In this document: positions 26,871 to 34,085 of the stretch, in pieces
Layout of the letters: every line of letters begins with the position of its first letter
How positions within the stretch are numbered: position 1 is the first letter of the stretch
Source: JAVBLW01 sp031553215
GTDB taxonomy: Bacteria; Bacillota_I; Bacilli_A; Acholeplasmatales; Anaeroplasmataceae
NCBI GenBank assembly: GCA_031553215.1
Contig: JAVBLW010000014.1
Span: 1-60,446, forward strand
Length of the DNA: 60,446 nucleotides
Direction: 5' to 3'
Program-made: the position numbers and the translations under genes
The notes under the pieces: model-generated
Databases searched by the model: none
What the model saw: the letters and a program-made list of their open reading frames with translations, nothing else
What the model was told of the DNA's origin: nothing

Positions 26871-27403
26871 TATTCTTCCTCCGGATCTTTTGCTCCAACA
26901 TCATAAAACATCGCTGTTTGGTATTCATTAAATAGTGGACCATAATTTCTCAATCTCTTATACATATTTAGTACTACAGTTTCTTCATCATAAACTAAAT
27001 ATGATAAATATTCTGTTTTAGTTGCTTTAGACATTTCTATTGAATACTTTTTAGTTTCTTCATTCTTTTGTTCAAAAATAGTAACTTGAACAAGAAATTC
27101 ACTATTTATATCTTCTATTTTAAATCCATATTCAAATTCTTTATCTTTATTTAATTCGATTAATTTTTCATTTGATAAATCAAGTTTTCTATAGTGATCA
27201 TAATCTGATACCAAAACGAACTTCAATAAGACTTTTTTTATTCTTCTTGCCATTACAACTACTTTTTCATCATCATATATACAACTATCATGAGAAAATA
27301 TCATATTATATTTTAAATTAATGTATGGTTTTATATCATAAGAAAAATATACATCTTTATCTTTTTTATTGGTTTCTTTCTTTTTAAAAAATTTACTAAA
27401 CAT
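26870..27403 (-). CDS. hypothetical soluble protein, 177 aa
   Basis: A charged protein beginning with a basic segment (MFSKFFKKKETNKKDKD), which could bind membrane or nucleic acid, and ending acidic (KDPEEE). The middle consists of alternating strands and helices. No known motif. It is the first gene of the operon leading to the alpha/beta hydrolase, and its stop shares a base with the next start. GAGGTGGAATA is the RBS. Confidence 0.65.
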   Translation of the reverse strand: MFSKFFKKKETNKKDKDVYFSYDIKPYINLKYNMIFSHDSCIYDDEKVVVMARRIKKVLLKFVLVSDYDHYRKLDLSNEKLIELNKDKEFEYGFKIEDINSEFLVQVTIFEQKNEETKKYSIEMSKATKTEYLSYLVYDEETVVLNMYKRLRNYGPLFNEYQTAMFYDVGAKDPEEE

Positions 27404-27473
27404 TATTCCACCTCTAACTTTTATTATAGCATAACAATTATCATTATGTTATAATTTTTTTGAGGTGAAACAT

Positions 27474-28490
27474 ATGAAATATCCTGATTTTCTAAATAAA
27501 AATAATTCCATAAAATATATAACACCTTCTTTTAGTTGTTCAAATGAGCCTTATAAATCGAGACTATTAAAATCCATATCTAATATTGAAGATTTAGGGT
27601 ACCATGTTTTACTATCAAATACTAATTTCTCTGAAGTATTATATAACAAAGAATACAAATATGAACGTGCAAGCGAATTTATGACTTCATACCAAGATAT
27701 ATCATCACAAATGTTATTATCAGTCGGTGGTGGAGAATTCATGACTGAAATACTAGATGAAATTGATTTTGATATCATTAAAAATTCTAAACCTAAATGG
27801 TTTATGGGATATTCAGATAATACCAATCTAACCTTTCTACTCACAACCATATGTGATGTTGCGACCATTTATGGTCCTTGTGCCCCTGAATTTGGAAGCA
27901 ATTATTTGGAAGAATCTCAAACTGATTGTTTTAAACTGCTTAGTGGAGAAAAACTAATACTTAAAGGATATTCTAAGTATGAAAAAGAATCTCTAAAAAA
28001 TGAAAATAATCCATTTCTTAACTATAATCTAACCGAAGATAAAATACTAACCCTTTTCCCAAATGATAATGCGAGTTTTAGTGGACGCCTTATCGGTGGA
28101 TGCCTTGATGTACTACCATCATTCTTAGGAACCAAATATGATAATGTTTTAAATTTCATTAAAAAATATCAAGATGATAAAATAATATGGTTCCTTGAAG
28201 CTTGTGAATTAAATGTTGTATCTGTGAAAAGAACTTTACTACAATTAGAAAGAGCTGGATGGTTTAATAATGTATCTGGTTTTATATTTGGTAGACCTTT
28301 AAACACCGATACCCTATATGGCATATCACAATATACTTGTATTACTGATATTTTAGCAAAATACAATGTTCCTATTATAATGGATACTGATATAGGACAT
28401 CTAAAACCCATGATTCCAATAATTTGTGGAAGTTATGCTAATATTTCAGCCACAGAAGAAAATATAGAAATTGAAATGATTTTAAAATAA
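27474..28490 (+). CDS. S66-family peptidase (LD-carboxypeptidase/MccF-like)
   Basis: 338 residues. The S66 catalytic serine is in GYSDNTNL near residue 117. Catalytic Glu (WFLEACE) and His (DIGHLKPM, near 310) follow in the expected order. Family members cut the L,D bond in muropeptides during murein recycling or inactivate microcin C-like peptide antibiotics. The sequence alone does not decide which. ATG 27474 is preferred; GAGGTGAAACAT precedes it and contains the GTG of the longer frame. The gene is divergent from the 26870-27403 operon and followed by a terminator. Confidence 0.9.
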   Translation: MKYPDFLNKNNSIKYITPSFSCSNEPYKSRLLKSISNIEDLGYHVLLSNTNFSEVLYNKEYKYERASEFMTSYQDISSQMLLSVGGGEFMTEILDEIDFDIIKNSKPKWFMGYSDNTNLTFLLTTICDVATIYGPCAPEFGSNYLEESQTDCFKLLSGEKLILKGYSKYEKESLKNENNPFLNYNLTEDKILTLFPNDNASFSGRLIGGCLDVLPSFLGTKYDNVLNFIKKYQDDKIIWFLEACELNVVSVKRTLLQLERAGWFNNVSGFIFGRPLNTDTLYGISQYTCITDILAKYNVPIIMDTDIGHLKPMIPIICGSYANISATEENIEIEMILK

Positions 28491-28508
28491 AACCAGCAAT
28501 GGTTTTTT
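28488..28508 (+). terminator. terminator after the S66 peptidase gene
   Basis: A short stem AAACCA / TGGTTT with a GCAA tetraloop and six T. Confidence 0.75.
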
Positions 28509-28562
28509 CTTTTTATGAATATTTAAGAAACTATAATAATATAGTTAAGTAGAGGTGTTTTT

Positions 28563-28982
28563 ATGGCGGTTATAAAATATACAGAAGCTGAAGTATCGTT
28601 ACTTGCTAGATTGATGCGAGCAGAGGCGGAAGGCGAAGGACAAAAAGGAATGCTAATGGTAGGAAATGTGGGGGTAAATAGAGTTAGGGCAAATTGTCTA
28701 GACTTTAAGAACATAAATACAATTGAGCAAATGGTCTTTCAATCTCCAGGAGGATTTGAAGCAACTTCAAAAAGTTACTTTTATCAGGCAGCTAGAAGTG
28801 TTGATAAAAAACTAGCTATGCGATGCATTAACGGAGAACGTACTTATCCCGCTGATGAAGCACTTTGGTTTTACAATCCCTTCGGACAGGGATGCAAAGC
28901 CCAATGGTATGGACAATGGAATACAGGAAAATATAAAAGTCACTGCTTCTATTCACCATTGCCATCAGAAAATTGTTATTAA
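28563..28982 (+). CDS. cwlJ: spore cortex-lytic enzyme CwlJ
   Basis: 139 residues, close to Bacillus CwlJ and without signal peptide. It is a single hydrolase_2 domain beginning MAVIKYTEAEVSLLARLM. The expected catalytic Glu is at residue 21 in RAEAEGEG, the same position as in CwlJ. NPFGQGCKAQWYG and CFYSPLP are typical C-terminal motifs. CwlJ lies in the spore coat and cleaves the cortex during germination. The gerQ gene, whose product is needed for CwlJ function, follows after 18 bases, which makes CwlJ a better call than SleB. AGAGGTG precedes the ATG. Confidence 0.92.
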   Translation: MAVIKYTEAEVSLLARLMRAEAEGEGQKGMLMVGNVGVNRVRANCLDFKNINTIEQMVFQSPGGFEATSKSYFYQAARSVDKKLAMRCINGERTYPADEALWFYNPFGQGCKAQWYGQWNTGKYKSHCFYSPLPSENCY

Positions 28983-29000
28983 AAAATAGGAGGAAAATTT

Positions 29001-29366
29001 ATGAATTTTTATCAGTACCCACCATGCATACCAGTTTATGGTAGCTATCCGTATCAACAACCAATGGCCCCAGGTCAAGGACAGGATTATCCATATCCAA
29101 CTAATCAAGATATGACGGAACAATCTTATATCGAAAACATATTAAGACTAAACCTAGGAAAACCAGTTAATGTTTACATGAACTTCGAAAATAGCCAATG
29201 GGGATCAAAAATCTTTAAAGGAATACTTGAAGCTGCTGGTAAAGATCATATTATTCTAAGTGATCCTACTACAAATACAAGATATATGTTATTAACAATT
29301 TATCTTGACTATATTACATTTGACGAAGAAATTAATTACTACTATCCATTCGCTACACAAAAATAA
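29001..29366 (+). CDS. gerQ: spore coat protein GerQ
   Basis: 121 residues. A Pro/Tyr/Gln-rich N-terminus (about 1-36) precedes the conserved GerQ domain: SYIENILRLNLGKPVNVYM, WGSKIFKGILEAAGKDHI, then DPTTNTRYMLLTIYLDYI. In Bacillus GerQ localises CwlJ in the coat and is cross-linked by transglutaminase. The strong RBS AGGAGGAAAATTT and the 18-base gap put it in one operon with cwlJ. A clear terminator ends the operon. Confidence 0.95.
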   Translation: MNFYQYPPCIPVYGSYPYQQPMAPGQGQDYPYPTNQDMTEQSYIENILRLNLGKPVNVYMNFENSQWGSKIFKGILEAAGKDHIILSDPTTNTRYMLLTIYLDYITFDEEINYYYPFATQK

Positions 29367-29376
29367 TTTATAAAGA

Positions 29377-29407
29377 AAACCAAATTTTAAAGATTTGGTT
29401 TTTTTTA
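29377..29407 (+). terminator. terminator of the cwlJ-gerQ operon
   Basis: Stem AAACCAAAT / ATTTGGTTT with a short loop and eight T. Confidence 0.9.
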
Positions 29408-29438
29408 TGATATAATAAATTCAATTGAGGTGCATATT

Positions 29439-29840
29439 ATGAATTGTATATTTTGTAAAATAATAAAAGGGGAAATACCTAGTTCAAAAATCTATGAAGA
29501 TAATAACTTTATAGCTATATTAGACCTATCACAAGCAACATATGGACATACATTAATAATTCCAAAAAATCATTATGCTAACTTACTAGATATTGATAAA
29601 GATGTACTTGCTGAAAGCATGATAACGGTTCAAAAAGTAAGTAATATTTTAATGGAAAAGCTTAATTGTGAAGGCTTTAATATAATCAATAACTGCAATG
29701 AAATTGCAGGGCAAACTGTCATGCATTTCCATATCCACATTATACCAAGATATAAAGATGATAACTTTAAATTGGAAACTCCAAATAATCAAGGAAAATA
29801 TAATTTTGAAGAAATCATCAGTAAAATAAATAAAAAATAA
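29439..29840 (+). CDS. HIT-family nucleotide hydrolase/transferase
   Basis: 133 residues. The N-terminus CIFCKIIKGEIPSSKIYED with a CxxC pair is typical of Hint/HIT proteins, and the histidine triad HFHIHIIPR lies near residue 97-105. HIT proteins hydrolyse purine nucleoside phosphoramidates or similar nucleotides. ATG 29439 is used; the preceding GAGGTGCATATT is the RBS and contains the GTG of the longer frame. The acetyltransferase gene follows 15 bases later, so the two are probably co-transcribed. Confidence 0.93.
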   Translation: MNCIFCKIIKGEIPSSKIYEDNNFIAILDLSQATYGHTLIIPKNHYANLLDIDKDVLAESMITVQKVSNILMEKLNCEGFNIINNCNEIAGQTVMHFHIHIIPRYKDDNFKLETPNNQGKYNFEEIISKINKK

Positions 29841-29855
29841 TTGGAGGATTATTAT

Positions 29856-30488
29856 ATGGCTAATACCTATAAAATAATTGATGAAAAGAACTGGAAAAGA
29901 TCTACACATTGCATGGTTTTTAGAAATAGTATTGAGCCAGCTTTTTGTATAACTCTAGAACTTGACATTACTAATTTTCTTCCTAAAATAAAAGAACAAA
30001 ATTACTCTTTTACAATGGCATTAATTTATGTAATAACAAAATGTGCCAATTCAATAGAAGAATTTCGTTATCGTTTTCTTGATGGTAAAATTGTCTTATT
30101 TGATAAAATAGATACTGCATTTACTTTTATGAATAAAGATACTGAATTATTTAAAGTTATAAACGTTCCAATGCAAGAAACCATATCTGAATATGTTTCA
30201 CTCGCAACAAAAACAGCCAATAATCAAGTAGATTATTTCACAGGTCCACTAGGAAATGATATCTTTCAGTTCTCTCCTATGCCATGGATTTCTTACACTC
30301 ATATTTCTCATACAAATTCAGGAAAAAAAGATAATGCTACTCCCTTATTTGATTGGGGAAAATATTTTGAAAGGGATCAAAAGATTCTTCTACCTTTTTC
30401 TATTCAAGTCCATCATTCTTTCGTAGATGGATTTCATATTGGAAAATTAGTTGATTTAATACAAAGCTATTTAAATAATTATAATTAA
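29856..30488 (+). CDS. chloramphenicol O-acetyltransferase-family protein (type A)
   Basis: 210 residues, the length of CatA-type enzymes. The active-site motif HHSFVDG is near residue 188-194, followed by FHIGKLVDLIQ. The conserved PMPWISYTHISHT and KILLPFSIQVHH segments are present. CAT acetylates chloramphenicol with acetyl-CoA as a trimer. Chromosomal relatives of unproven activity are common, so resistance is not certain. ATG 29856 follows TTGGAGGATTATTAT. A 24-bp sequence with a second copy 25 kb away lies 13 bases after the stop, which leaves room for past mobility. Confidence 0.85.
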   Translation: MANTYKIIDEKNWKRSTHCMVFRNSIEPAFCITLELDITNFLPKIKEQNYSFTMALIYVITKCANSIEEFRYRFLDGKIVLFDKIDTAFTFMNKDTELFKVINVPMQETISEYVSLATKTANNQVDYFTGPLGNDIFQFSPMPWISYTHISHTNSGKKDNATPLFDWGKYFERDQKILLPFSIQVHHSFVDGFHIGKLVDLIQSYLNNYN

Positions 30489-30501
30489 CAAAAGTAGTAT
30501 A

Positions 30502-30525
30502 TTATGGTGAACCCTTAAAGTTGGA
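30502..30525 (+). repeat. 24-bp dispersed repeat, copy 1
   Basis: The core GTGAACCCTTAAAGTTGGA recurs as its reverse complement at 55327-55350 (23 of 24 bases equal over the longer match). It could be a solitary terminal inverted repeat of an insertion sequence; no transposase is adjacent. The rest of 30526-30670 is AT-rich with nothing I can assign. Confidence 0.6.
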
Positions 30526-30670
30526 CTTTAAGAAAATTTAATTTAATTTTAATATTATAAAAACTTCATAATAATGGCTTGTTTTAATAAAAAGTCTTTC
30601 AAAACATTATATATTGCTATACAATGTTTTTCTCTTTATAAAACTGCAATTTTAGTGATTTTTAGGGCTA

Positions 30671-30699
30671 TTTACAATGATTTTAATACATGTTATTAT
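30671..30699 (+). promoter_or_regulatory. sigma-A promoter of the toxin mRNA
   Basis: TTTACA (30671-30676), 17 bases, TATTAT (30694-30699). Just after the expected start, 30705-30722 folds as GTTACT-GTAAAA-AGTAAC, a 5' hairpin of the kind that stabilises type I toxin mRNAs. Confidence 0.6.
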
Positions 30700-30748
30700 C
30701 ACCTTGTTACTGTAAAAAGTAACTAAATTTTATAGGAGGCTTAGGGCT

Positions 30749-30784
30749 ATGCACTACTTTCGTCAGGAAATAATGGACGAATGA
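30749..30784 (+). CDS. 11-residue leader peptide of the putative toxin mRNA
   Basis: ATG 30749 opens MHYFRQEIMDE-stop. AGGAGG lies nine bases before it. The stop at 30782-30784 lies four bases before the next AGGAGG, which serves the toxin ORF. The arrangement suggests translational coupling or a ribosome-standby role, since the leader peptide itself is too short to have an obvious function. It is not recognised from any family and might be incidental. Confidence 0.4.
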   Translation: MHYFRQEIMDE

Positions 30785-30801
30785 AATAGGAGGTTATTTA
30801 G

Positions 30802-30885
30802 GTGGAATACCTAATCACTCTAATTATAATATTGCTTCTAGTATATATGATAATTAAGAGTCGTCACACTTCTAGCAAGAAGTAG
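30802..30885 (+). CDS. 27-residue single-span hydrophobic peptide, putative type I toxin
   Basis: GTG 30802 preceded by AGGAGG eight bases upstream. The peptide starts MEYLITLIIILLLVYMIIK, one membrane span, and ends with a polar, basic tail (SRHTSSKK). This composition is that of membrane-acting type I toxins. It lacks the Pro-x-x-x-Gly pattern of the Fst/Ldr family. Around it lie a promoter with a 5' hairpin, a bidirectional terminator and a convergent promoter for a short antisense RNA. Toxicity is inferred from this architecture. An alternative is a small membrane protein without toxicity. Confidence 0.6.
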   Translation: MEYLITLIIILLLVYMIIKSRHTSSKK

Positions 30886-30893
30886 CAATTACC

Positions 30894-30907
30894 TTTTCTG
30901 CCGTCCT
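30894..30907 (+). repeat. direct repeat b, toxin-mRNA copy
   Basis: TTTTCTGCCGTCCT, nine bases after the toxin stop. It matches 30965-30978 at 13 of 14 positions, so the antisense RNA, transcribed across the second copy in the other direction, can base-pair here. Confidence 0.7.
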
Positions 30908-30924
30908 TTGTTTCCATAAAATTA

Positions 30925-30957
30925 GAAAAGAGATTAGTTGGTAGCTAATCTCTTTTC
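30925..30957. terminator. bidirectional terminator shared by toxin mRNA and antisense RNA
   Basis: A perfect 13-bp stem, GAAAAGAGATTAG (30925-30937) and CTAATCTCTTTTC (30945-30957), with the 7-base loop TTGGTAG. The loop contains UUGG, a YUNR U-turn motif in the mRNA, a usual start point of antisense pairing. T-rich tails are short, but the stem is strong in both directions. Confidence 0.75.
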
Positions 30958-30964
30958 GTTTAGG

Positions 30965-30978
30965 TTTTCTGTCGTCCT
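30965..30978 (-). repeat. direct repeat b, antisense-RNA copy
   Basis: TTTTCTGTCGTCCT on the plus strand, joined on its left to TTTAGGT (30959-30965), which is itself a repeat of 30797-30803 at the toxin start codon. Confidence 0.7.
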
Positions 30979-30984
30979 GTAAAT

Positions 30985-31013
30985 ATTATAATATATTTCC
31001 TTTATACTTGCAA
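30985..31013 (-). promoter_or_regulatory. strong sigma-A promoter of the antisense RNA
   Basis: TTGCAA (31013-31008), 17 bases, TATAAT (30990-30985). It points into the toxin locus from the short gap after the DUF1294 gene. Confidence 0.75.
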
Positions 31014-31021
31014 TACTCTTT

Positions 31022-31300
31022 TTAGAATCCAAATTGTTTATAAATAACGATTCCTATAGCCACATGTACAACAAATGCCACTACATTTGTTAGTACAAAG
31101 TACCAATGTTTGTTTTTATGTCTTATTACATATAAAGAAAATAAACCACCTATTGAACCAAACAATGCTGATAATAGCAATAATGTTTTTTCCTTTGTTC
31201 TCCATTTTCCCTTAATTGCTTTTTGTTTATCAAAGTAATATGCACATAGAGTAATTATACTCATTACAGCAATTACTATCAAATAAATTCTAAGATTCAT
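31022..31300 (-). CDS. DUF1294 membrane protein
   Basis: 92 residues with three to four membrane spans. The family pattern is clear: YYFDKQKA near residue 21-28, WRTKEKTLL, then ALFGSIGGLFSLYVIRHKNKHWYF. Function of DUF1294 is unknown. It lies 12 bases after the next membrane protein gene on the same strand, so the two likely form an operon. No separate terminator is seen before the antisense promoter. Confidence 0.88.
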   Translation of the reverse strand: MNLRIYLIVIAVMSIITLCAYYFDKQKAIKGKWRTKEKTLLLLSALFGSIGGLFSLYVIRHKNKHWYFVLTNVVAFVVHVAIGIVIYKQFGF

Positions 31301-31312
31301 CTTTTATATCCT

Positions 31313-31912
31313 CTATTCTATTGCATTTACTCTTTCATCCAGTGCTTCATTACTAACTCTATTATCACTAAATAAAATATTGTTTAATACGCATCCCAAT
31401 GCTGCTACAGTTAAGAATATTTCATTAAAAGCATTAAGACCGAAAAAGAACAATAATACTAATTCTGTTATACCCATAACTAGTAAAACAATATATTGAA
31501 GAGTACTTCCATTTTCTGTTTTCTTTGCCCTATTAAAAACATACAAAATACAAAAATATGCAACAACTCCAAATGCAGCTGCTGTTATATAATGAATTCT
31601 TCGTTCTAATAAAGATGTACCTAATACATTTACCGTTACAAGCGCTAAAACTAAGGATAACAAAGTAAATAAATCTAATATTTTGTTCTTAATATTATAC
31701 TTATCACACATAGATTTAATACCATAATAAACTGCTGTCCCTGATATAAGTCCCCATATTTTAAACCATAACGGATGAAGTCTACCATACCATGTCAATG
31801 TCTGTTTTATAGTATTAAATTTAGTTATTCTTGTTATTGTTATCAATAACGACCCTATTAATAATATGGCGTTAAACCATTTATTCAATGTTAATTTTTT
31901 TGTTCTTTTCAT
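31313..31912 (-). CDS. polytopic membrane protein of unknown function
   Basis: 199 residues with about six membrane spans and a short basic N-terminus (MKRTKKLTLNKWF). I do not recognise a family. ATG 31912 is chosen because CGGAGGAATGCAT precedes it; two upstream in-frame Met codons lie too close to the Shine-Dalgarno sequence. It is upstream of the DUF1294 gene in the same operon. Confidence 0.7.
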   Translation of the reverse strand: MKRTKKLTLNKWFNAILLIGSLLITITRITKFNTIKQTLTWYGRLHPLWFKIWGLISGTAVYYGIKSMCDKYNIKNKILDLFTLLSLVLALVTVNVLGTSLLERRIHYITAAAFGVVAYFCILYVFNRAKKTENGSTLQYIVLLVMGITELVLLFFFGLNAFNEIFLTVAALGCVLNNILFSDNRVSNEALDERVNAIE

Positions 31913-32013
31913 ATGCATTCCTCCGATAAATACTTCCATATTTTAATAGAGATTATACATAAACAAACTTGTCCCAATTAAAAACTTACTCCATACCTAT
32001 AATAACACACTTT

Positions 32014-32220
32014 TTAAAAAAACTCACCATTAAATTTTCTTTCTATTACTGGTAAATATTCCCCCCACCTATATTCTCTAATTGGATAAACACTTCCATC
32101 TTCGAAATATAATACTAAGGCGGGGCTTATCTTCTTATAGTTCTCTACTATTTCGTATTTAACCAGCATTCCATCTAATATCTTTTTTCTTATTATTCCA
32201 TGATAATTATAATAAGCCAT
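32014..32220 (-). CDS. hypothetical protein, 68 aa
   Basis: A small soluble protein, MAYYNYHGIIRKKILDGML then strand-like segments (ALVLYFEDGSVYPIREYRW). The AAAAGGTGATCGT ribosome-binding site is strong, so expression is credible. No domain recognised. It stands alone between the membrane operon and the divergent nitronate monooxygenase gene. Confidence 0.6.
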   Translation of the reverse strand: MAYYNYHGIIRKKILDGMLVKYEIVENYKKISPALVLYFEDGSVYPIREYRWGEYLPVIERKFNGEFF

Positions 32221-32364
32221 ACGATCACCTTTTATAGTATTTATCTTTTTTTACAATATTATTTAAATCATCTTAATGCAACAAAAAAATAATTAATAAA
32301 AATGTCGCATTTTGTAATATCATTTCATTTTAATTTGAAATACAAATATTTTGAAAACCAAAAC

Positions 32365-32392
32365 TTTACTTTTCTTGTTTTTGCTATATAAT
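32365..32392 (+). promoter_or_regulatory. promoter of the nitronate monooxygenase gene
   Basis: TTTACT, 16 bases, TATAAT. A small GCAT / ATGC hairpin lies in the short leader. Nothing else is seen in 32221-32364. Confidence 0.55.
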
Positions 32393-32451
32393 TATTAATT
32401 GAGCATGAAGAAATTTAATGCTTTAAAAAAAGAAAAAATGAGGATAAATAA

Positions 32452-33534
32452 ATGATATTAAAAGGATTAAAGATTGGAGATAAAACTTCTCTATACCCTA
32501 TTATTCAAGGTGGAATGGGTATTGGAGTTTCAGGTTCATGTTTAGCTGGTAATGTAGCTAAAGAAGGTGGTATTGGAATACTATCTGGCGCTAGTATTGG
32601 ATTCTTGGAACCAGATTATGATAAAAACCCTAATGAGGCTAATTTACGTGCTATAGATAATGAAATTGATAAAGCAAGAAAAATTTCCAAAAAGGGAATT
32701 CTAGGAATGAATATTATGGTTGCAATGAATAATTACGTTGACCTAGTAAAAAGAGCTGTAAAAAAAGGAATAGACTTAATAGTTTCAGGAGCTGGAATAC
32801 CAAAGGAATTACCTAAATTAGTTGAAGGAACAAAAACAAAAATTGCACCAATTATCTCTTCAGTAAGAGCTGCAAAATTAATAATTAAATTATGGACAAC
32901 AAAATATAATTATGTACCAGATATGATAGTGGTTGAAGGACCATTAGCAGGTGGACATCTTGGTTTTAATGCTGATGATTTAGCAAACAACAAAGCTCAA
33001 TCACTTGAAGAAATCACTGTTGAAGTAGTCGCAGAAATGAGAAAATTTGAGGAAGAAAATGGAATAAAAATTCCAGTTATTGTTGCCGGAGGCATATATG
33101 ATGGAAACGATATTGCCAAATTCCTTAAACTGGGCGCAGACGGTGTCCAAATGGGAACTAGATTTATAGGTACATACGAATGCGATGCATCAGATAGTTA
33201 TAAACAAGCTTATATCAATGCCAAACAAGAAGACATAGTGCTCGTAAAGAGCCCTGTCGGAATGCCCGGTAGAGCAATAAAAAATAAATTCATAAATGAT
33301 GTAGCAGAAAATAAAGTACCAATCAAAAAATGCTATAGATGTATTGTTCCATGTGATCCTAAAAACAGTCCATACTGTATAACAAAAGCCCTTACTAATG
33401 CATTTAGAGGAAATACTGACGAAGGATTACTTTTCTGTGGTAGTAATGCTTATAGAATAAATAAACTTGTTTCAGTTAAAGAATTATTTAATGAGTTAGT
33501 TGGAGAAACAGAATTAGCTTTAAATACTATATAA
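32452..33534 (+). CDS. nitronate monooxygenase-family FMN enzyme
   Basis: 360 residues, a TIM-barrel flavoenzyme. It begins with the family's IIQGGMGIGVSGSCLAGNVA segment. FMN phosphate-binding parts appear as VEGPLAGGHLG, IVAGGIYDG and LGADGVQMGTRF. Members oxidise nitronates such as propionate-3-nitronate, or act as FabK enoyl-ACP reductases. A C-terminal Cys-rich segment (CYRCIVPC, then YC) is not part of FabK. Isolated from fatty-acid genes here, so nitronate monooxygenase is the better label. Strong terminator follows. Confidence 0.88.
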   Translation: MILKGLKIGDKTSLYPIIQGGMGIGVSGSCLAGNVAKEGGIGILSGASIGFLEPDYDKNPNEANLRAIDNEIDKARKISKKGILGMNIMVAMNNYVDLVKRAVKKGIDLIVSGAGIPKELPKLVEGTKTKIAPIISSVRAAKLIIKLWTTKYNYVPDMIVVEGPLAGGHLGFNADDLANNKAQSLEEITVEVVAEMRKFEEENGIKIPVIVAGGIYDGNDIAKFLKLGADGVQMGTRFIGTYECDASDSYKQAYINAKQEDIVLVKSPVGMPGRAIKNKFINDVAENKVPIKKCYRCIVPCDPKNSPYCITKALTNAFRGNTDEGLLFCGSNAYRINKLVSVKELFNELVGETELALNTI

Positions 33535-33546
33535 AATACTATATAA

Positions 33547-33588
33547 ATAAAACCCAATTCATATCACTTTGTGATGAATTGGGTTTTA
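33547..33588. terminator. bidirectional terminator, NMO / VOC genes
   Basis: AAAACCCAATTCAT...CAC, loop TTT, GTGATGAATTGGGTTTT, with a two-base bulge; A/T tails on both sides. Confidence 0.85.
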
Positions 33589-33602
33589 TTTATAATTATT
33601 GA

Positions 33603-34058
33603 TTATAAAAAAGTTTTTATAACTTCAATGGGAAACATAGTAAGCTTTGCTGTTTCCTCAATCGATAACCCTTGTTCTAAAAGTCTTTTTGCAACACTTA
33701 TCATGCTTTCAGCAATTTCAATTATATATTTATCATAATCATAAAAGCGAATGACATTTTGACCCCAAGGATATTCTTTCTTATCATGAATAAATTCAAT
33801 ATCATTAGTAGATTTTAGTTTTGATTCCCAATAATCTAAATTATCAACTTCAAAGTAAAGTTGGAAATTGTTTGATTGTCTATGTGTCTCAAAATCAACT
33901 CCCACAAGAATATTATAATCTGATTGTAAAGAAAGTCCATTTTCAAAAGATACATGTGTTCCTAAGTCCATCACGACCTTTTGTTCTAATACTTTTTCAT
34001 AAAATTGTTTTGCTAATTCCATATTATTTACAGAAATCAATGTTCCACAATATTTCAT
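33603..34058 (-). CDS. VOC (glyoxalase/dioxygenase fold) protein with a C-terminal helical tail
   Basis: 151 residues. Residues about 1-120 are a VOC domain (LISVNNMELAKQFYEKVLEQKV at the start, PWGQNVIRFYDYDKYIIEIAE at the end). The tail AKRLLEQGLSIEETAKLT... resembles the helical end found in Rpn/PD-(D/E)XK transposase-like proteins. VOC proteins bind metals or small toxic compounds. ATG 34058 follows AAGGAGTGGTAATA. It is 27 bases downstream of the AraC gene and probably co-expressed. Confidence 0.8.
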   Translation of the reverse strand: MKYCGTLISVNNMELAKQFYEKVLEQKVVMDLGTHVSFENGLSLQSDYNILVGVDFETHRQSNNFQLYFEVDNLDYWESKLKSTNDIEFIHDKKEYPWGQNVIRFYDYDKYIIEIAESMISVAKRLLEQGLSIEETAKLTMFPIEVIKTFL

Positions 34059-34085
34059 TATTACCACTCCTTCAAAGTCATTGTA

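Larger units (their letters stand above)
30925..30978 (-). ncRNA. putative antisense antitoxin RNA, about 55 nt
   Basis: The minus-strand promoter at 31013-30985 should start transcription near 30978. The RNA would begin AGGACGACAGAAAACCUAAA and end in the shared terminator. Its first 13 bases are complementary, with one mismatch, to 30894-30906 after the toxin ORF. The next bases, ACCUAAA, are complementary to UUUAGGU at 30797-30803, which covers the toxin GTG start. The terminator stem-loops are mutually complementary. This is the pairing scheme of the pAD1 par locus. Confidence 0.6.

Noticed and set aside
27426..27453. ATAACA...TGTTAT inverted repeat upstream of the S66 gene as an operator
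   Set aside because: Six-base arms in very AT-rich promoter DNA are expected by chance and no regulator is adjacent.
28508..28562. Sigma-E promoter for cwlJ-gerQ
   Set aside because: ATATTT and AATATAGT can be placed at about the right distance, but the match to the sigma-E -10 consensus is too weak to claim.
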